Below the pieces are notes generated by a model. The model did not search any database. It saw nothing but the letters and a program-made list of their open reading frames with translations, and had not been told where the DNA came from. The position numbers were made by a program, and so were the translations under genes. A DNA stretch of 64,000 nt from Salinicoccus cyprini (GTDB lineage: Bacteria > Bacillota > Bacilli > Staphylococcales > Salinicoccaceae): assembly GCF_007713705.1 (NCBI RefSeq), contig NZ_VMSJ01000001.1, positions 372,001-436,000 of the forward strand, read 5' to 3'. Numbering within the stretch: position 1 is the first letter of the stretch; the number at the start of each line of letters is the position of its first letter. This document shows, in pieces, positions 19,540 to 29,683 of the stretch.

Positions 19540-21266
19540 TGTCTGATATTCTTAAAGGGATTGGTGCGAGTGACGGTGTAGCCATTGCACCGGTATACTC
19601 TCTGGAAGAGCCGGATCTGTCTTTTGACAGCAAATCCATCGATGCCGGTCAGGAAGACGCTGAAGTGGAACGCTTCAAAGCCGCTTTCAACCAGTCCAAA
19701 GTCGAAATTACAAAAATCAGAAACCATGCGGAGGAATCAGTAGGTCCTGAACATGCGGCCATCTTCGATGCACACCTGCTTGTGCTAGACGATCCGGAGT
19801 TCCTTGGACCGATCGAATCCCATATCCGCAATGACCAGAAGAGTGCGCCTCAGGCACTTCTGGAAACTAGGGACCAGTTCGTTGCCATTTTTGAGAACAT
19901 GGACAACGATTATATGAAAGAGCGCGCGGCAGACATCAAGGACGTTTCGAAGCGTGTGCTCGCGCACATGCTCGGGAAGGAACTTCCGGATCCAAGCAAG
20001 ATCGATACACCGGTCGTCATTGTAGCCGAAGACCTGACGCCTTCCGATACGGCACAGCTTGATAAGAATTTTGTCAAGGGCTTTGTGACGAATATCGGCG
20101 GAAGGACTTCACACTCTGCGATCATGTCCCGTTCCCTTGAAATTCCGGCTGTTGTCGGTACAAAGGATATTACGTCACGTGCGAATGCTGGTGACCACAT
20201 CATCGTGGATGGCAGTGCGGGTGAAGTCATCGTCAACCCGACGGAAGAGGAAGTACTTGTCTATAAGGATAAGGAAGCGAAAGTCCAGGAAGAGAGGGCA
20301 GAGCTTCAGAAGCTTGTGGATGAACCGAGCAAGACGATGGATGGCATCTCAGTCGAGCTTGCTGCCAATATCGGCACACCGGATGATCTTGACGGTGTCA
20401 GATCCAATGGTGCCGAAGGCATCGGCCTCTACCGTACTGAATTCCTCTATATGGGCAGAAACGAGCTACCTACAGAAGATGAACAGTATGAAGCCTACAA
20501 GAAAGTACTGAAGGATATGGGCGACAAGCCGGTTGTTGTACGTACAATCGATATCGGTGGAGATAAGGAACTGCCTTACATGGATCTCCCTAAAGAAATG
20601 AATCCATTCCTCGGATACCGTGCGATACGCATGGCACTGGATAATCAGGATCTGTTCAGAACCCAGTTGCGTGCACTGCTGCGTGCATCCCAGCACGGCA
20701 ATCTGAAAATCATGTTCCCGATGATCGCAACAATCGATGAATTCAACCGTGCGAAAGCAATGCTGATAGAAGAGAAGGATAAGCTGACTGATGAAGGAGA
20801 GAAGGTCAAGGAAGATATCGAAGTCGGTATCATGATCGAGATTCCTTCAGCTGCAATCATTGCAGACCAGTTTGCAAAAGTGGTCGATTTCTTCTCGATC
20901 GGTACAAACGATCTGATCCAGTATACAATGGCTGCGGACCGTATGAACGAATCTGTCAGCTATCTCTACCAGCCGTACCACCCGGCGCTCCTCAGACTGA
21001 TCAAGATGGTCATCGATGCAGCGCATAAAGAAGGCAAATGGGCCGGCATGTGCGGAGAGATGGCAGGAGATGCGCATGCAGTGCCGTTGCTCGTCGGTCT
21101 CGGTCTGGATGAATTCTCCATGAGCGCTTCTTCCGTTCTGAAAGCGCGCAAGCAGATTTCGGAACTCAAGAAGACCGACATGGAACGTCTGGCACAGGCG
21201 GCAGTCGAATGCAGCAGCACTGAAGAAGTGCTTGCACTTGTAGAAGAATATACGCAGAGAGCATAG
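19539..21266 (+). CDS. ptsI: phosphoenolpyruvate-protein phosphotransferase (PTS enzyme I)
   Basis: Enzyme I moves phosphate from PEP to HPr. The 575-residue protein has the N-terminal HPr-binding and phosphohistidine domain with [13 protein letters not shown] (His192), then the PEP-binding TIM barrel with [40 protein letters not shown] and the active-site Cys in GMCGEMAGD. It forms an operon with ptsH and ends at a terminator. Confidence 0.98.
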   Translation: MSDILKGIGASDGVAIAPVYSLEEPDLSFDSKSIDAGQEDAEVERFKAAFNQSKVEITKIRNHAEESVGPEHAAIFDAHLLVLDDPEFLGPIESHIRNDQKSAPQALLETRDQFVAIFENMDNDYMKERAADIKDVSKRVLAHMLGKELPDPSKIDTPVVIVAEDLTPSDTAQLDKNFVKGFVTNIGGRTSHSAIMSRSLEIPAVVGTKDITSRANAGDHIIVDGSAGEVIVNPTEEEVLVYKDKEAKVQEERAELQKLVDEPSKTMDGISVELAANIGTPDDLDGVRSNGAEGIGLYRTEFLYMGRNELPTEDEQYEAYKKVLKDMGDKPVVVRTIDIGGDKELPYMDLPKEMNPFLGYRAIRMALDNQDLFRTQLRALLRASQHGNLKIMFPMIATIDEFNRAKAMLIEEKDKLTDEGEKVKEDIEVGIMIEIPSAAIIADQFAKVVDFFSIGTNDLIQYTMAADRMNESVSYLYQPYHPALLRLIKMVIDAAHKEGKWAGMCGEMAGDAHAVPLLVGLGLDEFSMSASSVLKARKQISELKKTDMERLAQAAVECSSTEEVLALVEEYTQRA

Positions 21267-21272
21267 TTTGGA

Positions 21273-21304
21273 ACACGCATGGTACACCACCATGCGTGTT
21301 TTTC
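21273..21304 (+). terminator. rho-independent terminator of ptsHI
   Basis: ACACGCATGG (21273-21282) pairs with CCATGCGTGT (21290-21299), followed by TTTTC. Confidence 0.85.
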
Positions 21305-21343
21305 TTGTTATAATGACAGAAAAAGAGCAGAGGAGAACTACCG

Positions 21344-22639
21344 ATGAATCAGACTGCACGTCGACCGCTTGAGCTTTATCTCACCTTGCCGATCCTTGCT
21401 TTTGCATTCTACGACTTTGCAAACACCATCTTCAGTGCCAATATCGTCACGCTGTTTTTCCCGCAGTATATTACAGAAACAGTAGGTACAAACCCCAGGC
21501 TTGAACAGATTGCTTCCACCATCATCGCCTATGCCAATGCACTGGCTGCCATACTGCTTGTTGCATTTGCGCCACTCTACGGGGTAACGATGGACCGTAC
21601 CGGCAGACGCAAGAAGTATGTCGTCATCTTTACACTGCTGTGTGTATCGGCTGCCATCGGCATGGGGATATTCGGAGGGATGGATACTGCCCGGTGGTTC
21701 GGCCTGCCGAACGGCTTTGTGCTTGCAGTGCTGCTATTCGTCTTTGCAAAATTTGCATTCAACTCCGGCAATGTCTTCTATGATGCGATGCTTTCCGGGC
21801 TCGGCAACAAGAAGGAGATCCCGCTCATTTCGGGCTACGGTGTCGCACTCGGATACATGGGGACATTGTTCGGCATATTCTCCGTTCTTCTGCTTATCGG
21901 AGACCGGGCTGTCCATCATACATTCTGGCTGTCCGGCATCCTGTTTCTTATATTCTCACTGCCGCTTTTCTTCATTAATAGGGATCAGCCGCAACAGACA
22001 AAGCCAAGACAGCAATTTCTGAAAGGGTATAAAGATATCTACCAGACTTTCAGGGAGGCACGCTCTTATCCCTCCATATTCTATTTCATGATTGCCTACT
22101 TCTTTATAAACGATGCGCTGGCGACAGCAATCGCCATGATGCAGCCCTATGCAACGACGGTCGTCGGTTTTGAAGCAGGCACTTTTCTCATCATCTTCAT
22201 GGTTGCAACACTGTTCAGCATCGTCGGCGCCATAATATTCAGCTTCATCAATAGGAATATCGGCTCCAAGAAGACATTCACCATTGTTGCGCTGCTGCTT
22301 GCCCTTGCTGTGGCGATTGCAGCCCTGCCCTTGCCGATGTGGACGTTCTGGATTGCTGCTGCACTTTTCGGAATCGCAATGGGATCCACATGGGTGGTCA
22401 GCAGGACGATGATCATTGAACTTGCTCCGGAAGGGAAGGAAGGGCAGTTTTTCGGACTGTTTGCCTTCAGTGCGAAGATGAGTGCCATCGTGGGGCCGTT
22501 CATCTATGGATCGATTACACTTGCCATGGCGGACTATGGCACGCTTGCCTCACGCATGGCCATTACAAGCCTGATCATCATGGTCATAATCGGTCTCATA
22601 TTCCATCTTAGAGTAAGAGATCAAAAATACACGGTTTAA
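21344..22639 (+). CDS. MFS transporter, UMF1 (vacuole effluxer Atg22-like) family
   Basis: The 431-residue, twelve-helix transporter begins with the UMF1-type PILAFAFYDFANTIFSANIVTLFFPQY segment. The MFS loop 2-3 motif DRTGRRKKYV lies near residue 87, and the second-half motif RNIGSKKTFT near residue 306. The family is named for yeast Atg22, an amino-acid effluxer, but bacterial substrates are unknown. GAGGAGAAC precedes the ATG. It is a single gene between ptsHI and the cyd operon. Confidence 0.85.
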   Translation: MNQTARRPLELYLTLPILAFAFYDFANTIFSANIVTLFFPQYITETVGTNPRLEQIASTIIAYANALAAILLVAFAPLYGVTMDRTGRRKKYVVIFTLLCVSAAIGMGIFGGMDTARWFGLPNGFVLAVLLFVFAKFAFNSGNVFYDAMLSGLGNKKEIPLISGYGVALGYMGTLFGIFSVLLLIGDRAVHHTFWLSGILFLIFSLPLFFINRDQPQQTKPRQQFLKGYKDIYQTFREARSYPSIFYFMIAYFFINDALATAIAMMQPYATTVVGFEAGTFLIIFMVATLFSIVGAIIFSFINRNIGSKKTFTIVALLLALAVAIAALPLPMWTFWIAAALFGIAMGSTWVVSRTMIIELAPEGKEGQFFGLFAFSAKMSAIVGPFIYGSITLAMADYGTLASRMAITSLIIMVIIGLIFHLRVRDQKYTV

Positions 22640-22643
22640 TTCT

Positions 22644-22701
22644 TTGATATTCAGGGCAAAATAGGGTAGAATAAAGAAACAGTATGATAATTATTTCACA
22701 A
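22644..22701 (+). promoter_or_regulatory. cydAB promoter with Rex-like operator
   Basis: TTGATA (22644-22649), 17 bp, TAGAAT (22667-22672) forms a good housekeeping promoter. Immediately downstream, 22684-22701 matches the Rex operator TTGTGAA-W4-TTCACAA at 15 of 18 positions, with the right half TTCACAA perfect. Rex senses NADH/NAD+ and represses cydAB in related bacteria, so the placement fits. Confidence 0.6.
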
Positions 22702-22784
22702 ATTATCCAAAATATAAATGGTGAACGGTCCATGAATCGGTAGACAGGTCATGGGCTGCAATCCATTGTCGGAGAGGTGATTGA

Positions 22785-24140
22785 ATGGATGATGTGATCA
22801 TTGGTCGGGTGCTCACTGCGTCGACTCTTGGATTCCATATTATCTTTGCAACAATAGGTGTAGGTATGCCGCTTGTCTTCATGGTATTGGAATTCCTGGG
22901 CTTGCGTAAGAAAGACGACAAGTACTTGACGATGGCACGCAGAATAGCGAAAGGGTATACGGTGACCGTAGCCGTCGGTGTTGTAACCGGCACGATCATA
23001 GGGCTGCAGCTGTCTCTCATCTGGCCGGAATTCATGCAGTTTGGTGGACAGATCATCGCGCTTCCGCTGTTCATGGAAACTTTTGCATTTTTCTTTGAAG
23101 CAATATTCCTTGGAATATTCCTATATACGTGGGACCGCTTCAGAAATCCTTGGCACCACTGGCTTCTGAACATCCCGATCGTGGTCGGTTCCACTCTGTC
23201 TGCTGTATTCATCACTACAGTCAATTCCTTCATGAATACACCAGCAGGGTTCGATCTTGTAGATGATGTATTTGTAAATGTCGATCCACTGGCAGCAATG
23301 TTCAATCCGTCGAGCTACGTCAGAATATTCCACGTTGTTGTAACAGCCTATACGACTGCTGCTTTCATCATTGCATCAATTGCTGCTTTCAAACTCCTTC
23401 GTTCCAAACACAAGGAGGATCGAGAGTACCACAAGAAAGCGCTCAGGGTCATGATGGTGATCGGACTCATTGCAGCTGCTATGAGTGCACTTGCAGGTGA
23501 CCTTTCCGCCAAGTTCCTTCATGAAAACCAGCCGGAAAAGCTGGCAGCAATGGAATGGCACTTTGAAACTGAAGATAACGCCGATCTTGTGCTTTTCGGA
23601 ATGCTCGATGAAGAGACACAGGAAGTAAGCTATGAAATCAGGGTGCCGAGCGCACTCAGCTTCCTTGCAGGCAGTTCATTCGATACGGAAGTCACAGGGC
23701 TGAATGATATACCGGAGGATGAACGGCCGCCGCTGATCATACACTACTTCTTCGATACGATGGTATTCTTCGGCATGTTCGGACTGAGTGTAGCAATCAT
23801 CTACCATATTGCGAAGTTTACGAGGTTCAATGAACACCATCCGGCACTGCTGTACCTTTATGTACTGACCGGCCCTCTGTCTGTTGCTGCCATCGAATCC
23901 GGCTGGTTCCTGGCGGAACTCGGCCGCCAGCCATGGATTCTAAGAGGCTACATGCGTGTGTCGGAAGCGGTGACGAACGCCGAAGGTCTCGGTATCACTC
24001 TGATCGCATTCGTAATGCTGTACATCGTACTCGGTGCGACATGCGTATACGTACTGCTCAGGATGTTCCAGAACAAGAGCGTGCATGCGGATCACCTTGA
24101 GATGTACGGAGATAAAGACAGAGGGGGTCTGCTGCCATGA
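22785..24140 (+). CDS. cydA: cytochrome bd ubiquinol/menaquinol oxidase subunit I
   Basis: CydA carries the hemes and the quinol site of the bd-type terminal oxidase in the plasma membrane. The 451-residue protein is the short Q-loop form usual in Firmicutes. Visible elements are His18 in TLGFHIIFATIGVG, GLQLSLIWPEFMQFGG, the periplasmic Q loop around residues 250-320, and GPLSVAAIESGWFLAELGRQPW. AGAGGTGATTGA precedes ATG 22785. It overlaps cydB by 4 bp (ATGA). Confidence 0.96.
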   Translation: MDDVIIGRVLTASTLGFHIIFATIGVGMPLVFMVLEFLGLRKKDDKYLTMARRIAKGYTVTVAVGVVTGTIIGLQLSLIWPEFMQFGGQIIALPLFMETFAFFFEAIFLGIFLYTWDRFRNPWHHWLLNIPIVVGSTLSAVFITTVNSFMNTPAGFDLVDDVFVNVDPLAAMFNPSSYVRIFHVVVTAYTTAAFIIASIAAFKLLRSKHKEDREYHKKALRVMMVIGLIAAAMSALAGDLSAKFLHENQPEKLAAMEWHFETEDNADLVLFGMLDEETQEVSYEIRVPSALSFLAGSSFDTEVTGLNDIPEDERPPLIIHYFFDTMVFFGMFGLSVAIIYHIAKFTRFNEHHPALLYLYVLTGPLSVAAIESGWFLAELGRQPWILRGYMRVSEAVTNAEGLGITLIAFVMLYIVLGATCVYVLLRMFQNKSVHADHLEMYGDKDRGGLLP

Positions 24141-25162
24141 ACTATGAACTGATTGGCGTAACGGTTCTGTGGACGTTCCTGTATGGCTATATCATTGTGG
24201 CATCGATTGATTTCGGTGCCGGTTTCTTCAATTTCTACTCGAAACTGACCGGTGATGATAATGTCATCAGTCCAATCATCCAGCGCTATCTGAACCCGGT
24301 GTGGGAAGTGACCAATGTATTTTTCGTCTTCTTCTTCGTCGGAATCATCGGCTTCTATCCGGATACAGCCTACTATTATGGTACGGCGCTTCTCATTCCT
24401 GCGAGCATTGCACTGATACTGCTTGCGATCAGGGGGGCGTACTATGCCTTCAACTCGTATAATAAGGAGCCGAAGCTTTCATGGACGTTCCTGTATGGTG
24501 TAACAGGCCTCCTGATACCTGCTTCACTGTCGATGGCACTCGTCATATCGGAAGGCGGCTATATCGTGGATGGGGGAGATGGCATCCAGCTGCAGCTTGA
24601 AGAACTGCTCTTCAGTACGTATGGCTGGTCGGTAGTATTCCTGGCCATCATTACAGTACTCTATGTATCGAGCGGCTTCCTGACGTTCTATGCCGCACGT
24701 GCCGAGGATAATCAGGCACTGGAGTTGGTACGCAGATGGTTCCTCATCTGGGCGTTGCCGATGCTGTTCATTTCCCAGTTTGTATTCCTTGGTCTCAGGG
24801 AACACAACCTCGAGCACTTCCAGCGCGCACAGGACTACTGGTATCTGTTCGGCCTGAGCCTCGTGTCGATGGGCATTGCAGTATTCCTGATGTGGCGCAG
24901 GCGGTTCTTTGGACTGGCCTTCATCATGATCATGCTGCAGTTTGCATTCGCCTTCTACGGCTATGGCATCAGCAAGCTGCCGTATATACTCTATCCATAT
25001 ATCGATATCAATACTTCAGTTGTGAATGACGCTATGGCATTCAGTTTGACAATTGTGTTCATTTTAGGTTTACTATTATTGATTCCTAGTCTTGTTCTGG
25101 TGATGAGGCTGTTCCTGTTCGATAAGGAATATGTAAGAGGGAAGAGCAGTAATAAGTACTGA
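24137..25162 (+). CDS. cydB: cytochrome bd oxidase subunit II
   Basis: CydB is the second membrane subunit of the bd oxidase. The 341-residue protein has about nine hydrophobic helices and begins LIGVTVLWTFLYGYIIVASIDFGAGFF, the conserved N-terminal helix with its FGAG turn. No cydCD exporter follows, as in staphylococci. The next gene begins 24 bp later and may be in the same transcript. Confidence 0.93.
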   Translation: MNYELIGVTVLWTFLYGYIIVASIDFGAGFFNFYSKLTGDDNVISPIIQRYLNPVWEVTNVFFVFFFVGIIGFYPDTAYYYGTALLIPASIALILLAIRGAYYAFNSYNKEPKLSWTFLYGVTGLLIPASLSMALVISEGGYIVDGGDGIQLQLEELLFSTYGWSVVFLAIITVLYVSSGFLTFYAARAEDNQALELVRRWFLIWALPMLFISQFVFLGLREHNLEHFQRAQDYWYLFGLSLVSMGIAVFLMWRRRFFGLAFIMIMLQFAFAFYGYGISKLPYILYPYIDINTSVVNDAMAFSLTIVFILGLLLLIPSLVLVMRLFLFDKEYVRGKSSNKY

Positions 25163-25186
25163 CAATTGAGATGGACTGGTGATTAT

Positions 25187-25843
25187 ATGAATAAGGATTA
25201 TGCAGTAATCGGGCTCGGACGGTTCGGGGGCAGTATTGTCCGCGAGCTGATCGAACTTGAAATGGATGTGCTGGCAGTCGACCTGGATGAAAACCGGGTC
25301 AACGAGTATGTCGATATCGCAACACAGGCAGTCATTGGTGATACGACTGAAGAAACAGTCCTCAAAGATCTTGGGCTTGGCAATTTTGATAATGTCATCG
25401 TGGCAATCGGCGACAATATCCAGTCGAGCATACTGACAACACTGCTGCTCAAGGATCTTGGTGTCAAGAAGGTCAGCGTCAAGGCGCAGAATGACTATCA
25501 TGCAAGAGTACTCGAGAAGATCGGTGCCGACTATGTCATCCATCCCGAACGGGATATGGGTCGTCGCATTGCCCACAAGCTGGCGTCTAGTTCAGTACTC
25601 GACTACCTTGAGCTCTCTGATGAACACTCGATCGTCGAGCTCGTGGCCCAGGAAAAGCTTGCGGATAATTCATTATTGGACCTTGATATCCGGGCGGAAT
25701 ACGGCGTCAGCGTCATTGCCATCAAGCGTGGCGATGACATCATCGTCAGCCCCGACCCTACAGTCAATATCAAGGAAGATGACATACTGATCGTCATCGG
25801 CAATGATGCCGATCTGACTCGCTTTGAAAAATCATTGATATGA
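25187..25843 (+). CDS. ktrC: K+ channel regulatory subunit, KtrA/KtrC type (TrkA-N + TrkA-C)
   Basis: This cytosolic RCK-type subunit gates a KtrB/KtrD potassium channel in response to nucleotides. The 218-residue protein has an N-terminal Rossmann domain with VIGLGRFGGS and the terminal Asp of beta-2 in LAVDLDENRV, and a TrkA-C domain from about residue 135. ATG 25187 is chosen over an in-frame TTG at 25166 because it gives the conserved N-terminus. The site adjoining cydB matches S. aureus ktrC, which is the basis for the symbol. Confidence 0.85.
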   Translation: MNKDYAVIGLGRFGGSIVRELIELEMDVLAVDLDENRVNEYVDIATQAVIGDTTEETVLKDLGLGNFDNVIVAIGDNIQSSILTTLLLKDLGVKKVSVKAQNDYHARVLEKIGADYVIHPERDMGRRIAHKLASSSVLDYLELSDEHSIVELVAQEKLADNSLLDLDIRAEYGVSVIAIKRGDDIIVSPDPTVNIKEDDILIVIGNDADLTRFEKSLI

Positions 25844-25850
25844 AAATAAA

Positions 25851-25888
25851 AATGACATCAGACCATATGGTCTGATGTCATTTTTTTA
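25851..25888. terminator. bidirectional terminator between ktrC and rnjA
   Basis: AATGACATCAGACCAT (25851-25866) and ATGGTCTGATGTCATT (25867-25882) form a perfect palindrome with A-rich and T-rich flanks. It ends ktrC on the plus strand and rnjA on the minus strand. Confidence 0.9.
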
Positions 25889-27574
25889 TTCCTGCTCCTG
25901 CTTGTCTTCCACTCTCATGATGGTCGGCAGTATCATCGGTTTTCTATGTGTCTTGCGGTACAGATGGTTGCTCAGCTCTTCGATGATGAGCTGCTTCACA
26001 TGGTACCATTCGACATTCTCCTTCGAGTTCAGAAGGTTGATGACATCACCTTTGATCTTCTTCTCGGCGCTGCGGATGAGCCCGTATGACTCACGCATGT
26101 AGACGAAACCGCGTGAGATGATGTCGGGACCACTGAGCAGTGTCTTTGTGCTGAAGTCGATGGAGACGACAACAATCGCAAGTCCCTCTTCTGAAAGGTC
26201 TTTTCTGTCACGCAGAACGATATTGCCGATATCCCCGATGCCGATGCCGTCTACAAATACCGTACCGGCAGGTACACGGTGGCTATGTCTGGCACTGTCT
26301 TTCTTCAGTGCCAGGACATCTCCGATCTCCATCAGGAAGATATTGTCGGGATCCATGCCTGTATTCACTGCAAGTTCCTTATGCAGGTGCAGCATGCGGT
26401 ATTCACCGTGGATCGGCATGAAATACTTCGGACGCATCAGTCTGAGCATCAGTTTCTGCTCTTCCTGGGAACCGTGGCCGGAAGTGTGGATGTTGGACAG
26501 TTTGCCATGAATGACATCCGCTCCAGCCTTGTAGAGTGCATTGATTGTACGGTTGATGCTGAGCGTGTTGCCAGGAATCGGTGAAGAACTGAAAACGACT
26601 GTGTCGTCAGGTATGATGCTGATCTGGCGGTGTGTACCGTTGGCAATTCTTGAGAGGGCTGCCATCGGCTCACCCTGTGAACCTGTACACAGCATCATGA
26701 CCTTGTGCTTTTCGATGCTGTTGATCATTCTTGGTTCGATGAATGTTTCAGGCGGCGCTTTGATATAGCCGAGTTCGAGACCGATCTTGATGTTGTTTTC
26801 CATGCTGCGGCCGAAGATGCATATTTTGCGGTCGAATTTGATGGCGGCATCGATGGCCTGCTGAACACGGTAGATATTGGAAGCGAATGTCGCAAAGATG
26901 ATTCTTCCGGTACATTTCCTGAAGATATCCTCCACATTCTGACCGACTTCCTTTTCGCTGATTGTAAAGTTCGGTACTGTCGCATTGGTGGAATCGGACA
27001 GGAGGCACAATACGCCTTCTTCACCGAGCTGTGCCATTTTCGCAATATTTGCGGGTTCGCCGACAGGGGTGAAGTCGAATTTGAAGTCGCCGGTATGGAC
27101 GATGGTCCCTTCCGGTGTACGGACAACGACACCGTACGCTTCCGGAATGGAGTGGGTCGTCAGATAGAACTCGACGGACATGTGCTTGAAATTGAGCACT
27201 GTCTCCTCCTTGACCGGATTGAGCTCCGTCGTGCGCAGAAGGTGGTGCTCTTCAAGCTTGTTGCGGATCAGTCCGAGCGCAAGTGGACCGGAATAGATCG
27301 GTACATTGATTTCCTTTAGAAGAAATGGAATGCCGCCGATGTGGTCTTCGTGTCCATGTGTGACGATGAGTGCACTGATGCGCTCCTTGTTCTCCTTCAG
27401 GTATGTGTAGTCCGGAATGACATAGTCTATACCGAGCTGCTCATCATCCGGGAACTTGATGCCTGCGTCGATCATGATGATCTCATCTTTATATTCGATA
27501 CAATAGGTGTTTTTACCGATTTCCCCGAGTCCCCCGAGGGCAAATACGCCTACTTCTCCTTTTTCAAGCGTCAT
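25886..27574 (-). CDS. rnjA: ribonuclease J1
   Basis: RNase J1 is a 5'-to-3' exoribonuclease and endonuclease of the degradosome. The 562-residue metallo-beta-lactamase/beta-CASP protein shows [11 protein letters not shown], the zinc motif [10 protein letters not shown] (His73, His75, Asp77, His78), [22 protein letters not shown], and SGHGSQEEQ with IHGEYRML. It closely follows S. aureus RNase J1 in sequence. The ATG overlaps the rpoY stop (ATGA), so the two are translationally coupled. Confidence 0.97.
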   Translation of the reverse strand: MTLEKGEVGVFALGGLGEIGKNTYCIEYKDEIIMIDAGIKFPDDEQLGIDYVIPDYTYLKENKERISALIVTHGHEDHIGGIPFLLKEINVPIYSGPLALGLIRNKLEEHHLLRTTELNPVKEETVLNFKHMSVEFYLTTHSIPEAYGVVVRTPEGTIVHTGDFKFDFTPVGEPANIAKMAQLGEEGVLCLLSDSTNATVPNFTISEKEVGQNVEDIFRKCTGRIIFATFASNIYRVQQAIDAAIKFDRKICIFGRSMENNIKIGLELGYIKAPPETFIEPRMINSIEKHKVMMLCTGSQGEPMAALSRIANGTHRQISIIPDDTVVFSSSPIPGNTLSINRTINALYKAGADVIHGKLSNIHTSGHGSQEEQKLMLRLMRPKYFMPIHGEYRMLHLHKELAVNTGMDPDNIFLMEIGDVLALKKDSARHSHRVPAGTVFVDGIGIGDIGNIVLRDRKDLSEEGLAIVVVSIDFSTKTLLSGPDIISRGFVYMRESYGLIRSAEKKIKGDVINLLNSKENVEWYHVKQLIIEELSNHLYRKTHRKPMILPTIMRVEDKQEQE

Positions 27575-27789
27575 CAGGTATTCTCGACCTTGAAATCTTC
27601 GTTGTTTGCTTTTTCGTACTCAAGGTGTGAGGGACTCAGTTCCTGTACGAATTCAATGTTATACGGGTCGTCATCGAGCATCTTGCGGACTTCGGATTCC
27701 GAACCCGCTTCATAGTAGCGTGTGAGTGTATCCTCACGGATGATACGGTTATCCAGGGTTTCCTGGAAGAAAACTTTAAAAACTGCCAT
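27574..27789 (-). CDS. rpoY: RNA polymerase epsilon subunit
   Basis: This 71-residue protein is the small auxiliary subunit (YkzG, DUF1447) found in Firmicutes RNA polymerase. The sequence [27 protein letters not shown] with a C-terminal [11 protein letters not shown] is diagnostic. AAGGAGAATATATAA precedes the ATG on the minus strand. Its gene always lies next to rnjA in this group. Confidence 0.95.
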   Translation of the reverse strand: MAVFKVFFQETLDNRIIREDTLTRYYEAGSESEVRKMLDDDPYNIEFVQELSPSHLEYEKANNEDFKVENT

Positions 27790-27879
27790 TTATATATTCT
27801 CCTTTTGCTGGTTGTGTCCAATGATATTGTTGTTCTAGGAATTGTGTGCTGTAAGAAGCAACACAGAAAAGAAGGGGGG

Positions 27880-27975
27880 TCAGTCCTTCTTCATGTATTC
27901 GTTGTTGAGCAACCCTTTCCTACCGAGAATGCGTCCGAGCCTCTGTTTCAGCTTCTTCCTCAAACGTTTAAGCAT
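27880..27975 (-). CDS. possible small basic peptide (31 aa)
   Basis: A minus-strand frame from ATG 27975 to TGA 27880 encodes a strongly basic peptide with clusters such as LKRLRKKLKQRLGR followed by KGLLNNEYMKKD. The Shine-Dalgarno (AAGGGATG, about 12 nt upstream) is only fair. It lies in the 281-bp gap upstream of rpoY and could be a leader or an independent micropeptide. Coding status is uncertain; the remainder of the gap shows nothing recognisable. Confidence 0.3.
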   Translation of the reverse strand: MLKRLRKKLKQRLGRILGRKGLLNNEYMKKD

Positions 27976-28070
27976 TCAAGACCACATCCCTTTATCAGCT
28001 TAAGTTCATTTTACATTATAGACGAAGGACATGCAAAGACTTTATAATTGCCTTGAATGGAGGGATACAG

Positions 28071-28334
28071 ATGAAAGACAGGCGTATATTCGAAGCAGTG
28101 CTGCTTGAGCGCGAGCGCCAGGATCGCAACATGATCATGATCGAGTTCAACATCCATCCTGACATGGTTGTGATGAACTATGTGTACGACGATCATGATG
28201 ATGGCGGTGATGTACATAGGAAGCGTCATGACCGTGATCCGGAAATACTCGACCGCAACACTTTTGAAGCCGTAAAGGAAAAGCTTATTGAACATAACGT
28301 GCCATACAGGGAAAGACGCGATGCGTTCATCTAA
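28071..28334 (+). CDS. hypothetical protein, 87 aa
   Basis: A soluble, highly charged protein with a central acidic stretch (YVYDDHDDGGDVHRKRHDRD). I do not recognise a family. Start ATG 28071 has GGAGG about 8 nt upstream; an in-frame TTG at 28053 lies before the RBS and is rejected. It is transcribed divergently from rpoY-rnjA and convergently with def, with a terminator between. Confidence 0.7.
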   Translation: MKDRRIFEAVLLERERQDRNMIMIEFNIHPDMVVMNYVYDDHDDGGDVHRKRHDRDPEILDRNTFEAVKEKLIEHNVPYRERRDAFI

Positions 28335-28358
28335 ATCCGGCTATTGATTACAAATAGG

Positions 28359-28388
28359 AAAAGCGGCTCCCTTCGGGAAGCCGCTTTT
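28359..28388. terminator. bidirectional terminator between the 87-aa gene and def
   Basis: AAAAGCGGCT (28359-28368), a short internal CCC/GGG extension, AGCCGCTTTT (28379-28388). Confidence 0.85.
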
Positions 28389-28390
28389 CT

Positions 28391-28942
28391 CTATTCCACC
28401 GGTCTGGCACCGATTTTCGGTTCCATCGGCATGTCCTGATCAATCCGGTCGTAGAACATAATGCCATCAAGATGGTCGAGCTCGTGCTGGAGTACGACGG
28501 CAAGCATGCCTTTCGCCTTCACTTCCACCGGTTCACCGTGTATGTCGGTGGCAGTGACTTTCACTCTCTGATAGCGATGGACGAGCCCCGGCATCTCCTC
28601 ATCCACACTCAGGCAGCCCTCGCCGTTCGGCAGGTACGTTTCCGTAACGGAATGGCTCTTCACCTTGGGGTTGATGAGCATATAGTCATGCAGTACTTCG
28701 CCTTCCTCACCTTCGATGTAGACGGCGAGCATGCGCTTGTCGAGACCGATCTGGGGCGCAGCAAGGCCTACTCCGGGACGCAGGCCGTATCTCTCGGCCG
28801 TCTCTTCATTCTGCGAGTTGACAAGGTATTCCCGCATCTCTTTAAGCTGGCTGATCGTCTCCTCATCTATTTCTTCCACTTCCGCTGTCCTGATCCTGAG
28901 AAACGGATCCGGATCACGGATGATATCTTTCATTGTAAGCAA
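28391..28942 (-). CDS. def: peptide deformylase
   Basis: Def removes the N-formyl group from nascent proteins. The 183-residue type 2 enzyme has the three motifs GVGLAAPQIG, EGCLSV (metal Cys) and QHELDHLDG (metal His pair). The start is taken as TTG 28942 rather than ATG 28933. GGAGGG lies 6 nt before the TTG but 15 nt before the ATG, and S. aureus Def also begins MLTMKDIIRD. Confidence 0.96.
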   Translation of the reverse strand: MLTMKDIIRDPDPFLRIRTAEVEEIDEETISQLKEMREYLVNSQNEETAERYGLRPGVGLAAPQIGLDKRMLAVYIEGEEGEVLHDYMLINPKVKSHSVTETYLPNGEGCLSVDEEMPGLVHRYQRVKVTATDIHGEPVEVKAKGMLAVVLQHELDHLDGIMFYDRIDQDMPMEPKIGARPVE

Positions 28943-29053
28943 AATAAACCCTCCAGTTTCATCTAAGTCGTTTTTATTATACTATAATACCCAGGAGAAC
29001 GTGGAAAGCACAAACATTTTTCCACTGGAAAGCCAATAATCGGAGGTAGGATA

Positions 29054-29680
29054 ATGAAGAAACTGTTAGGCGGCCTGCTGATTTTTTCAGTAGTGCTCAC
29101 AGGATGTTCCTCGGACGAGGATGAACTCATGGATTTTTATAATGCGTTTCAAGAGACTGTCGAGGTGGAAAAGGAGATAGGGGACGTGACAGCAAGATTT
29201 GACGAACTGGAAGCTGAAAAGGCGGAACTGCAGGAATCCCTCGAAACTGCCTCGATAGAAGAGCTGCCGGAGATCAGCGCCGACCTTGTCGAGAATACGG
29301 AGGCAAGAGTGGCGCAGCTTGATGAGGAAGTGGCCATCATGGCGGAAAGCAGAAGCCGCATGGAGACGTCCGAGCAGTACATCAGTAAGATTTCGAATGA
29401 ATCCAATCAGGAGCAGGCGCAGTCCCTGGTCGATGCGATGAAGGAAAGATACAGCGCACACGGGGAGATGATCGGCAGCTACAAGACAGTCCTTGAAAGT
29501 GAAAGGAGCATATTCGAATATCTTGGAGAGGAGGACATCTCCCAGGACGAAGTGGATGAGCGTCTGAACAACCTCAATGAAGAATACCAGCAGGTACAGG
29601 AAGATGCACAGACTTTCAGCGAACAGACCGAAAACGTCAATGAAATAAAGAGGGAAATCGAATCACGTATTGAGGGATAG
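29054..29680 (+). CDS. YkyA-like cell-wall-binding lipoprotein
   Basis: The 208-residue protein starts with a lipoprotein signal peptide ending in LTGCSS (lipid-modified Cys19), then a long glutamate-rich coiled coil with heptad-like ELEAEKAELQESLE. This fits the YkyA family of putative cell-wall-binding lipoproteins, which lies between def and pdhA in staphylococci as here. Function unknown. GGAGGTAGG precedes the ATG. Confidence 0.8.
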   Translation: MKKLLGGLLIFSVVLTGCSSDEDELMDFYNAFQETVEVEKEIGDVTARFDELEAEKAELQESLETASIEELPEISADLVENTEARVAQLDEEVAIMAESRSRMETSEQYISKISNESNQEQAQSLVDAMKERYSAHGEMIGSYKTVLESERSIFEYLGEEDISQDEVDERLNNLNEEYQQVQEDAQTFSEQTENVNEIKREIESRIEG

Positions 29681-29683
29681 ACA

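Noticed and set aside
28949-28996. sigma-B promoter upstream of def (GGGTAT on the minus strand)
   Set aside because: A GGGTAT is present but no GWTTAW lies at the right distance.
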